Assembly (NCBI GenBank): GCA_023145395.1 | Contig: JAGLDW010000662.1 | Coordinates: forward strand, 1-5,273 | Direction of reading: 5' to 3' | Length of the DNA: 5,273 nucleotides | Source of the DNA: Lentisphaeria bacterium | GTDB taxonomy: Bacteria; Verrucomicrobiota; Lentisphaeria; Oligosphaerales; Lenti-02 | Part shown: piece by piece, positions 1 to 5,273 of the stretch | Layout: each line of letters opens with the position of its first letter | Position numbering within the stretch: position 1 is the first letter of the stretch | The notes under the pieces: model-generated | The model's database searches: none | Told to the model about the DNA's origin: nothing | The model's input: only the letters and a program-made list of their open reading frames with translations | Position numbers and translations under genes: made by a program

Positions 1-2
1 CC

Positions 3-2459
3 CTGGTCAACCGGCATCTTGAAGAGGTCGCCCACTATCCGTCGCTCCGCGCGGACGCGCTGGTAGAGACCCTGTCGGCGACGATGAGCGCTCCCGCCTC
101 CACCGTTGTGGCGGGAAATGGCTCGACCGAACTGCTCTATGCCCTGTTTCGAGCTTTGGCTCCTCGGCGTGTCGTCATACCATCTCCGGCCTATGGCGAC
201 TATGCGGTGGCTGCGAAGCTGGTCGGCACCGAAATTCTGCCAGTTGTTCTCTCGGCGGAGAATGGCTTCGCGCTCGATTTCGACGCGCTGGCCGACTTGG
301 GTCGCGAGGGGGACATGCTTGTGCTGGGTCGTCCCGGCAACCCCACTGGCTTGGCGCCCCCGGCCAGCAAGATCCGGGCTCTGGCGCAGAGGCTGCCCGA
401 ACGCACGATTCTGGTGGACGAGGCCTTTGTCGATTTTCTTGAGAGCGACCGGACTCTTCTCGATGATCGCCCCCCAAACGTGATAGTGCTTCGCTCCCTG
501 ACCAAGTTCTACGCCATTCCCGGCCTGCGGTTGGGCTACGCCGTCGCCGAGGTTGATGTGGCGGCGAAGTTGCGCGAGCAGATTCCCCCCTGGTCAGTCG
601 GCACGCTGGCGCAGGCTGTGGGTGTCGCCGCTCTGCGCGATCAGGACTACGCGGACGAAACGCGGCGGTGCACGGCGGAGTACCGAGTGGCGCTGCAGCA
701 GGAACTGGCCAGATTTTCCACTCTGCGAGTGTTTCCGGGCACTGCCAACTACCTATTGCTGCAACGGCAGGATGGCGAAAGCGCACGGAATCTCGCGGAT
801 GTGCTGCTGCGGGACCACCGCATTGCCATTCGGGTCTGCGACAACTACGTCGGTCTAGACGACACATTCTTCCGCGTGGCAGTACGCCTGCCGCAGGAAA
901 ACGAGCGATTCCTCGATGCGCTTGGCTGCTGCCTTGGCGAGAAGAATGCCCGTGTGGCGAAACGAAAAAAGGCGCGGACACCGGCACTGATGATTCAGGG
1001 CACCACCTCCAACGCGGGCAAGAGTGTTCTGGCCGCCGCCTTCTGCCGGATCCTGGCCCAGGACGGCATCCGTGTGGCACCGTTCAAGGCCCAGAACATG
1101 TCCCTGAATTCGTTTGTGACCAGGGACGGCGGCGAGATGGGCCGGGCCCAGGTTGTCCAGGCGCAGGCTTGCCGCCTGGATCCCGAGGTCCGGATGAACC
1201 CCATTCTGCTCAAACCCAGCAGCAGCACGGGCAGTCAGATCATCCTCATGGGACATCCCATCGGCAACCTGGACACGATGGCGTACACCGAGCGCAAAAC
1301 GAGACTGCGCGCGGCCGTCCACAAAGCCTACGACTCTCTGTCGGGCGAGTTTGACGCGGTTGTTCTCGAGGGCGCGGGCAGTCCCGCCGAGGTCAATCTG
1401 AAACGCCACGACCTGGTGAACATGCAGATGGCCCGCTATGCGGAGGCACCGGTCCTGCTTGCCGGGGACATCGACCGGGGGGGGGTCTATGCCGCCTTTG
1501 TCGGCACCCTCGCGGTGATGGAGGAATGGGAGCGGCGTCTGGTGGCGGGGTTTCTCGTCAACCGATTTCGGGGCGATGCCTCGTTGCTCCAGGACGCCCA
1601 TGACTACGTGCTCGACTACACCGGAAAGCCCGTGTTCGGAGTGATCCCCCATCTGTCCGCGCTGAATCTGCCGGAGGAGGACTCGGTCGAGTTCAAGAGT
1701 GGACAGCCGGGCTCTGAACCGACCCGCTCGGACGCTGTGGAGATCGTCGTTGTCGATTTGCCCCACATCTCCAATTTCACCGATTTCGACGCCTTTCAGC
1801 TTGAGCCGGACGTTCGTTTGCGCGTGGTGCGCCGCGCGGAGGATCTGGGGTGCCCCGATGCCGTGATTCTTCCTGGCAGCAAGAATGTGCCGAGCGATCT
1901 CGCCGCCCTGCGGAAATGTGGTTTGGCGGATGCGCTTCTGCGCCTTGGCGCCGATGGTCAAACGGTCGTCGTGGGGGTATGCGGCGGACTCCAGATGCTC
2001 GGATGCAGCATCGCCGACCCGCATGGAGTGGAGGGCGCAGGCGCGGAGTCCGTCGATGGGCTTGGGCTGCTGCCGATCACCACCGTGTTCGCGCGAGAGA
2101 AGACCCTGACCCGGAGCGAAGGACGGCACCTGGCCAGTGGCGCTCCAGTCGTTGGCTACGAGATTCATCATGGCGTCACCGAGGTCGGCGCCTGCCACCC
2201 CATGTTTGCGAACTCCGCAGATCAACAGCTTGGCGTGTGCGCAGAGGGGGAGCGGATCTGGGGAAGCTACCTCCATGGAATCTTTGATTCAGATGCCTTC
2301 CGACGTGTTTTCATCGATGATCTGCGGATGCGCAAACGCCTGCCTCCCCTACGTTCCATCCAAGCGGCCTACGGAATTGAGGAAGCACTTGACCGGCTGG
2401 CCGACGTGGTCCGGGATGCAGTGGATATGGATGTGGTCTACCGAACAATGGGGTTGTGA
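3..2459 (+). CDS. cobD-cobQ: Fused L-threonine-O-3-phosphate decarboxylase (CobD/CobC type) and cobyric acid synthase (CobQ/CbiP), 5' partial
   Basis: The frame is open to the left edge, so the true start lies upstream. The ATG at 84 is internal because aminotransferase-like sequence (YPSLRADALVETLSAT) precedes it. 818 residues are visible, and perhaps 35-45 are missing. Residues 1 to about 313 are a fold-type I PLP enzyme: GNGSTELLYAL, NPTG (N113), VDEAF with the pyridine-binding D139, SLTKFYAIPGLRLGY with PLP lysine K168, and FRVAVR (R291, R295). This family converts L-threonine phosphate to (R)-1-amino-2-propanol phosphate. After a basic linker (VAKRKKAR), residues from about 323 form a full-length CobQ: P-loop GTTSNAGKS, FKAQNMSLNSFV, GDIDRGGVYAAF, then a class I amidotransferase domain with GVCGGLQ (C660) and SYLHGIFD (H758). 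CobQ performs four ATP- and glutamine-dependent amidations to adenosylcobyric acid. No stop or frameshift separates the halves. HisC is the main alternative for the first half, but its context and the CobQ fusion favour CobD. Both halves should be cytosolic. Confidence 0.93.
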   Translation: MVNRHLEEVAHYPSLRADALVETLSATMSAPASTVVAGNGSTELLYALFRALAPRRVVIPSPAYGDYAVAAKLVGTEILPVVLSAENGFALDFDALADLGREGDMLVLGRPGNPTGLAPPASKIRALAQRLPERTILVDEAFVDFLESDRTLLDDRPPNVIVLRSLTKFYAIPGLRLGYAVAEVDVAAKLREQIPPWSVGTLAQAVGVAALRDQDYADETRRCTAEYRVALQQELARFSTLRVFPGTANYLLLQRQDGESARNLADVLLRDHRIAIRVCDNYVGLDDTFFRVAVRLPQENERFLDALGCCLGEKNARVAKRKKARTPALMIQGTTSNAGKSVLAAAFCRILAQDGIRVAPFKAQNMSLNSFVTRDGGEMGRAQVVQAQACRLDPEVRMNPILLKPSSSTGSQIILMGHPIGNLDTMAYTERKTRLRAAVHKAYDSLSGEFDAVVLEGAGSPAEVNLKRHDLVNMQMARYAEAPVLLAGDIDRGGVYAAFVGTLAVMEEWERRLVAGFLVNRFRGDASLLQDAHDYVLDYTGKPVFGVIPHLSALNLPEEDSVEFKSGQPGSEPTRSDAVEIVVVDLPHISNFTDFDAFQLEPDVRLRVVRRAEDLGCPDAVILPGSKNVPSDLAALRKCGLADALLRLGADGQTVVVGVCGGLQMLGCSIADPHGVEGAGAESVDGLGLLPITTVFAREKTLTRSEGRHLASGAPVVGYEIHHGVTEVGACHPMFANSADQQLGVCAEGERIWGSYLHGIFDSDAFRRVFIDDLRMRKRLPPLRSIQAAYGIEEALDRLADVVRDAVDMDVVYRTMGL

Positions 2460-2463
2460 CGGC

Positions 2464-3450
2464 GTGGGAATCGAACGGCAACTTCTGGCGGCGCTGGCCT
2501 TGGATCTTCTTGTGGGGGATCCGTCATGGTTGCCGCATCCCGTCCGCTGGATGGGCGCGGGGGCGCTTCGCGCGGAATCGCTGCTGCGCCGAGTCATCTC
2601 GAGCGAGCGACTGGCTGGCATCTGCGCGGGTCTTCTTGTGATGGTTCTCTCCGGTCTGTCAGCGTGGCTTCTTCTGCATAGTTGCGGGCGCATTCATCCC
2701 CTTGTCGCGGATGGGATGGGTGCCCTCCTGATCTACACGACCCTGGCCGCTCGCGATCTTGCGCGACACGCCGACCGGGTGTTTCGGGCATTGGTCGCTG
2801 GCGATTTGCCGGAAGCGAGGCGACAGGTCGGCATGATTGTCGGTCGCGACACGGATGAGCTTGACGAGGAGGATGTGACGCGAGCGGCGGTCGAGAGCAT
2901 TGCCGAAAGCACGGTGGACGGCGTGACGGCGCCCATCTTCTTCGCCCTGCTGTTCGGTCCCGTGGGCGCTATCGTCTACCGTGCGATCAACACGCTGGAT
3001 TCCACCTTTGGCTACAGGAACGAACGGTATCTTCGATTCGGCTGGTTCTCGGCGCGCATCGACGATCTCGCCAATCTTGTTCCCGCCCGCCTGACCATTG
3101 TGGCGGCCATTCCTGCGGCGGCGTTCCTTGGGCTCAAGGCCCGGCGTTCCCTGCGCATGGTTCTGCGCGACGGTCGTAACCATGCCAGTCCGAATTCCGG
3201 CCTGATGGAGGCCGCGATGGCCGGTGCGCTGGGAGTGCAACTCGGCGGCACGAACAACTACTTCGGCACACCCATGACCAAGCCCACAATCGGAGATCCG
3301 GATACGCCCCTGCGGGCCAACCACATCCCCCAAGCCTGTAGGTTCATGTTTGCGACGTCCGCAGTTTTTGCCGCTGTCGGCATTCTCCTACGCTGGATGG
3401 CGGTACATTGTTTTACAGTTGGCATCACAATTGTTTCCGCCCAATTATGA
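2464..3450 (+). CDS. cbiB: Adenosylcobinamide-phosphate synthase CbiB (membrane protein)
   Basis: CbiB is an integral membrane enzyme that joins adenosylcobyric acid to aminopropanol phosphate (or aminopropanol), giving adenosylcobinamide (phosphate). I chose the GTG at 2464. It gives 328 residues beginning MGIERQLLAALALDLLVGDP, which matches the usual family N-terminus and length, and it lies 4 nt after the fusion gene's stop, with GGGG at 2450-2453 as a weak ribosome site. An in-frame ATG at 2431 would add 11 residues and overlap the upstream gene. Family motifs are GDPSWLPHPVRWMG (18-31), AVESIAESTVDGVTAPIFF (141-159), DSTFGYRNERY from 179, ARIDDLANLVPARLT near 197-211, and GRNHASPNSGLMEAA from 237. 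Hydrophobic segments lie near residues 50-75, 83-100, 154-175, 204-225 and 293-313. The last 15 or so codons are markedly AT-richer than the rest. Pseudomonas-type nomenclature calls this protein CobD, which should not be confused with the decarboxylase in the fusion. Confidence 0.93.
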   Translation: MGIERQLLAALALDLLVGDPSWLPHPVRWMGAGALRAESLLRRVISSERLAGICAGLLVMVLSGLSAWLLLHSCGRIHPLVADGMGALLIYTTLAARDLARHADRVFRALVAGDLPEARRQVGMIVGRDTDELDEEDVTRAAVESIAESTVDGVTAPIFFALLFGPVGAIVYRAINTLDSTFGYRNERYLRFGWFSARIDDLANLVPARLTIVAAIPAAAFLGLKARRSLRMVLRDGRNHASPNSGLMEAAMAGALGVQLGGTNNYFGTPMTKPTIGDPDTPLRANHIPQACRFMFATSAVFAAVGILLRWMAVHCFTVGITIVSAQL

Positions 3451-3495
3451 AACGAATGTATTGCTGTAATAGACTATCGGCCAGCATCTTGGAAT

Positions 3496-3527
3496 AATCT
3501 TAAATCAACAATCTGAAATCCAAAATG
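3496..3527. repeat. Heptanucleotide-periodic AATC repeat in the cbiB-btuR gap
   Basis: The tetramer AATC begins at 3496, 3503, 3510 and 3517, exactly 7 nt apart, and a fifth unit at 3524 reads AATG. The heptads share a loose consensus of the form nnAAATC, with variable bases between the conserved cores. The array lies within an AT-richer spacer between two GC-rich genes, and its last unit touches the alternative GTG start of btuR at 3527. Degenerate heptamer arrays occur in intergenic DNA of several bacterial groups. Whether this one binds a protein, has a role in mRNA, or is an inert microsatellite-like relic cannot be told from one copy. Confidence 0.7.
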
Positions 3528-3541
3528 TGAGTTGTGAGACT

Positions 3542-4081
3542 ATGACTGAGACATCCGCGACAGCGCCCCGCATTCTTGTCTTCACTGGCGACGGGAAGGG
3601 CAAGACGACCGCTGTGATGGGCATGGCTTTGCGTGCGGCGGGGCATGGCTTGCGCGTCCGTGTTCTGCAGTTCGTGAAGCGTCCCCCCGGATCGGGTGAA
3701 GCCGCCTCCCTCCAGGCACTGCCCACAGTCTGTATCAGCCAGTGCGGCCGGGGATTCATTCCACCCCCTGACAGTCCGCGCTTCGCCGAGCACCGACAGG
3801 CGGCCTGCGAAGGACTGGCTGCCGTCACCGAGGAAATTGCCGCAGGCTCGTGGGATGTTGTCGTCCTGGACGAACTTTGCGTGGCCGTCGCCCAGGGACT
3901 GGTTCCGGAAGCTGATGTTCTGGCTCTGCTGGAGGTGCTGCCTGCTGGGATTGTCCTTGCCATGTCCGGCCGGGGCGCCACTCCCGCGTTGATCGCCGCC
4001 GCAGACACGGTCACGGAGCTAAAATGCATCAAGCATGCGATGGATGCGGGCCGACCAGCACAGCGAGGAGTGGAGATGTGA
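3542..4081 (+). CDS. btuR: Corrinoid adenosyltransferase, BtuR/CobA/CobO family
   Basis: This enzyme transfers the 5'-deoxyadenosyl group of ATP to Co(I) corrinoids, making the adenosylated intermediates used by CobQ and CbiB. It is cytosolic. From the ATG at 3542 the product has 179 residues, a normal family length. A Walker A of the family type, GDGKGKTT, lies at 16-23. It is followed by ALRAAGHGLRVRVLQFVK, then VVVLDELCVAV (the Walker B-like DE), and the closing block MSGRGATPALIAAADTVTEL with KHAMDAGRPAQRGVEM, which matches the usual end of the family. The frame also permits GTG at 3527 (184 residues). ATG is preferred because a GTGAG element (3534-3538) sits upstream, but its spacing of only 3 nt is poor, so the start is uncertain. 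A 91-nt gap separates it from cbiB, and its stop overlaps the start of cbiK, suggesting that btuR and cbiK are coupled. Confidence 0.92.
   Translation: MTETSATAPRILVFTGDGKGKTTAVMGMALRAAGHGLRVRVLQFVKRPPGSGEAASLQALPTVCISQCGRGFIPPPDSPRFAEHRQAACEGLAAVTEEIAAGSWDVVVLDELCVAVAQGLVPEADVLALLEVLPAGIVLAMSGRGATPALIAAADTVTELKCIKHAMDAGRPAQRGVEM
4066..4070 (+). promoter_or_regulatory. Shine-Dalgarno of cbiK inside the btuR 3' end
   Basis: AGGAG lies 7 nt upstream of the GTG at 4078, near-ideal spacing. It fixes the cbiK start, even though the frame is open further upstream to an ATG at 4024. It is the best ribosome-binding site in the window and lies within the last codons of btuR. The stop TGA of btuR (4079-4081) and the GTG overlap as GTGA, the classic arrangement for translational coupling. 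Confidence 0.75.
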
Positions 4082-4854
4082 GCGACTCCGCCCCCGCGAT
4101 TGTACTAGCTGCCTCCGGCACGTCGATGCCCACGGCTCGAAAGGTCTTCGACCACATCGACCAGTTGGCGCGGGAACGCTATCCGCAGCACGAGATTCGC
4201 TGGGCGTTCACCTCAAACGCCATCATTCGCAAACTCCGGAGCGAGGGGATTGCGGCGCAATGCCCAGAGGAAGTGGCCGCCGACTTGCGCGATGCTGGGT
4301 TTCGACGCGTGGCGATTCAATCCCTGCATATCGTTCCGGGTCGGGGATTCGAGAAACTGAAAGAGGCCTGCATCCCTCGGATGCGGGTGGCGATTGGCAA
4401 GCCTCTGCTCGCTTCGGACCAGGACATGCAGAAGGTGATCGCCGCAACTGCGGAGTGCGAGCCAGCATTGCGGGATCCGCAGATCCCGGTCGTGCTCGCC
4501 GCCCATGGGAACTCTCGTCGTCCGGAGTTCAACCGCGAGTTGATCCAGCTCGATGCGCTGCTTCGTGCAGCATTTCCCGCAACGCAGGTGGCGACTCTGA
4601 AAGGACAGCCCGGAAGCGATGGGCTGGCAGAGGCTTCTCGGCTCGCCAGAAAAATGGGCCGGGTCCATTTCATCCCATTCATGCTTGTGCCCGGAGATCA
4701 TCTGATGAACGATGTCATGGGGGATGAGCCGGGTTCCTGGAAACAGATCGTCGGCGCTGCCTCCACCACCTGTAGCCAGTCTCTCGGATATCGCGACCAG
4801 GTGCTCCAACTGTTTTTCGTCCATCTGGACGACTGTCTCAGTGAGCTGAAGTAG
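4078..4854 (+). CDS. cbiK: Anaerobic cobalt chelatase CbiK (sirohydrochlorin cobaltochelatase)
   Basis: CbiK inserts Co(2+) into sirohydrochlorin or factor II, the committing step of the anaerobic B12 route, without ATP. The GTG at 4078 gives 258 residues, the usual length for the class II chelatase CbiK. Family blocks are IVLAASGTSMPTARKVFDHI at the N-terminus, RWAFTSNAIIRKL, VAIQSLHIVPG (H84), VVLAAHGNSRRPEFN (H143), and FIPFMLVPGDHLMNDVMGDE (H208) followed by SWKQI. H143 and H208 correspond to the catalytic histidines that I recall as H145 and H207 in Salmonella CbiK. After H84 the sequence reads GRGFEK, where the family usually has a G-x-E-(Y/F) pattern, so the expected acidic metal ligand appears to be Gly. 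There is no signal peptide, unlike the periplasmic CbiK-P forms of Desulfovibrio, so it is cytosolic. It overlaps btuR by 4 nt. The smaller CbiX/SirB type is less likely, because the length and the AFTS block fit CbiK. Confidence 0.9.
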   Translation: MSDSAPAIVLAASGTSMPTARKVFDHIDQLARERYPQHEIRWAFTSNAIIRKLRSEGIAAQCPEEVAADLRDAGFRRVAIQSLHIVPGRGFEKLKEACIPRMRVAIGKPLLASDQDMQKVIAATAECEPALRDPQIPVVLAAHGNSRRPEFNRELIQLDALLRAAFPATQVATLKGQPGSDGLAEASRLARKMGRVHFIPFMLVPGDHLMNDVMGDEPGSWKQIVGAASTTCSQSLGYRDQVLQLFFVHLDDCLSELK

Positions 4855-4876
4855 CAGGGCGCACGCGGGGAGAATT

Positions 4877-4893
4877 TCTGCGGACTGCGCAGA
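4877..4893. terminator. Small hairpin in the convergent gap, possible weak bidirectional terminator
   Basis: TCTGCG (4877-4882) and CGCAGA (4888-4893) form a perfect 6-bp stem with a 5-nt loop. It sits in the 48-nt space between the convergent ends of cbiK and the minus-strand gene, where a shared terminator would be expected. Neither side has a proper run of T residues, so intrinsic termination is not well supported. The element could simply be chance symmetry in GC-rich DNA. Confidence 0.3.
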
Positions 4894-4902
4894 TCGTGTC
4901 GG

Positions 4903-5271
4903 CTACGGGACCAGTTCGCCCATGAGCATGATGCTGCCGATGTACCACGCGCCGCCGTCGAACTTCTTCGGGTCGAGCGGCTTCTCCAACAGCTTCGCGT
5001 TCTGCTTTCTACGGGCCAAAATGGCCGCCTTGTCGAATTTTCCGGCGTGGAGGACCAGCTTGACCGTGTGCACCGACTCGGGATCGAGCCCGGAAGCGAT
5101 GGCCATGGTCTGCAGACGGTAGTATGTGCAGTAGGCGTCGAAGCGACGGCGGAGACCTGCGGGCTTGCCGTCCACAGTCACGATCACCTGGCCGCAGTCG
5201 GGGCCCACCAAATCGTAGATGCGCAGGTCGCTACCCTTGAACTTGAAGGTGACAATTTCGCCTGGTTTCCG
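4903..5271 (-). CDS. C-terminal part of a protein resembling the beta-sandwich region of SGNH/GDSL hydrolase-like proteins (5' partial)
   Basis: The frame is open to the right edge, so the start lies outside the window; the TTG at 5211 is internal. 122 residues are visible, ending at TAG 4903-4905. They begin RKPGEIVTFKFKGSDLRIYD, continue through LVGPDCGQVIVTVDGKPAG, a FDAYCTYYRL block, ASGLDPESVHTVKLVLHAGK, and end DGGAWYIGSIMLMGELVP. The alternation of beta strands with a GPDxGxVxVxVDG block and a gL...HTV.L block resembles the accessory beta-sandwich domain of SGNH/GDSL hydrolase-like proteins that I associate with Planctomycetes and Verrucomicrobia. No catalytic residues of such an enzyme fall in the visible part, so the activity is inferred from resemblance only. 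It is convergent with the cobalamin genes and is probably unrelated to them. A carbohydrate-binding or purely structural beta-sandwich protein is the alternative. Confidence 0.5.
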   Translation of the reverse strand, partial: RKPGEIVTFKFKGSDLRIYDLVGPDCGQVIVTVDGKPAGLRRRFDAYCTYYRLQTMAIASGLDPESVHTVKLVLHAGKFDKAAILARRKQNAKLLEKPLDPKKFDGGAWYIGSIMLMGELVP

Positions 5272-5273
5272 AG

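Noticed and set aside
175..1080. A 301-codon open frame on the minus strand opposite the decarboxylase half
   Set aside because: Its translation is dominated by Arg, Pro and Ser with no domain, typical of a shadow frame opposite a GC-rich gene.
855..2276. A 473-codon open frame on the minus strand opposite the CobQ half
   Set aside because: It lies wholly antisense to strongly conserved CobQ motifs. Long antisense frames are expected in GC-rich coding DNA. Its translation shows no recognisable domain and is rich in His, Arg and Gly, as in mirror frames.
2137..2463. N-terminal extension of the cbiB frame back to the ATG at 2137
   Set aside because: This would overlap the conserved amidotransferase end of CobQ by over 300 nt. 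CbiB homology starts at about 2464, where the LLVGDPSWLPHP block follows at the usual distance.
3462..3486. TGCTG/CAGCA inverted repeat in the gap, as a cbiB terminator
   Set aside because: The stem is only 5 bp with a 15-nt loop and no T run follows, so it is too weak to call.
3461..3526. Sigma-70-like promoter for btuR (TTGCTG or TTGGAA as a -35 box)
   Set aside because: No TATAAT-like hexamer lies at 16-18 nt from either candidate, so I cannot support a promoter.
3451..3541. Possible cobalamin riboswitch in the gap before btuR
   Set aside because: The gap is too short for the usual aptamer, and I see no B12-box-like sequence of the AGCCAGGAGACCTGCC type. A riboswitch for the cluster would more likely lie upstream of the left edge.
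4024..4077. Upstream ATG at 4024 as the cbiK start
   Set aside because: It would place 18 extra residues inside the conserved end of btuR and has no good ribosome site. The GTG at 4078 has AGGAG at ideal spacing and fits the family N-terminus.

Overview
This window is a stretch of a cobalamin (vitamin B12) biosynthesis cluster from a GC-rich bacterium. All four plus-strand genes belong to the corrinoid pathway. The cobalt chelatase is of the CbiK type, which points to the anaerobic (early cobalt insertion) route. The taxon cannot be fixed from the sequence. A partial minus-strand gene at the right edge resembles the beta-sandwich part of SGNH/GDSL hydrolase-like proteins that I associate with Planctomycetes, Verrucomicrobia and Lentisphaerae, so that superphylum is a weak guess.

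Layout, left to right. (1) Positions 3-2459 hold one long open frame, cut by the left edge. It fuses an L-threonine-phosphate decarboxylase (CobD/CobC type, PLP-dependent) to a complete cobyric acid synthase (CobQ/CbiP). (2) Positions 2464-3450 encode the membrane protein CbiB, starting 4 nt after the fusion gene. (3) A short AT-richer gap follows. It contains a heptanucleotide-periodic repeat, four and a half units of AATC spaced exactly 7 nt apart. (4) Positions 3542-4081 encode a BtuR/CobA-type corrinoid adenosyltransferase. (5) Positions 4078-4854 encode the cobalt chelatase CbiK, overlapping the previous stop by 4 nt behind a strong Shine-Dalgarno. (6) A 48-nt convergent gap with a small hairpin follows. 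(7) The 3' end of a minus-strand gene runs off the right edge.

The genes fit together biochemically. CbiK loads cobalt early in ring synthesis and BtuR adenosylates the corrinoid. The CobQ half of the fusion amidates adenosylcobyrinic acid a,c-diamide to adenosylcobyric acid, while the CobD half makes (R)-1-amino-2-propanol phosphate. CbiB then joins exactly these two products. A single polypeptide therefore appears to make both substrates of the enzyme encoded immediately downstream.

Points for a second look are the CobD-CobQ fusion, the heptad repeat in front of btuR, an apparent Glu-to-Gly change at the expected metal-ligand position of CbiK, and a 9-G tract inside a conserved CobQ motif. 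I see no wholly new system here; the novelty lies in the architecture of a known pathway.
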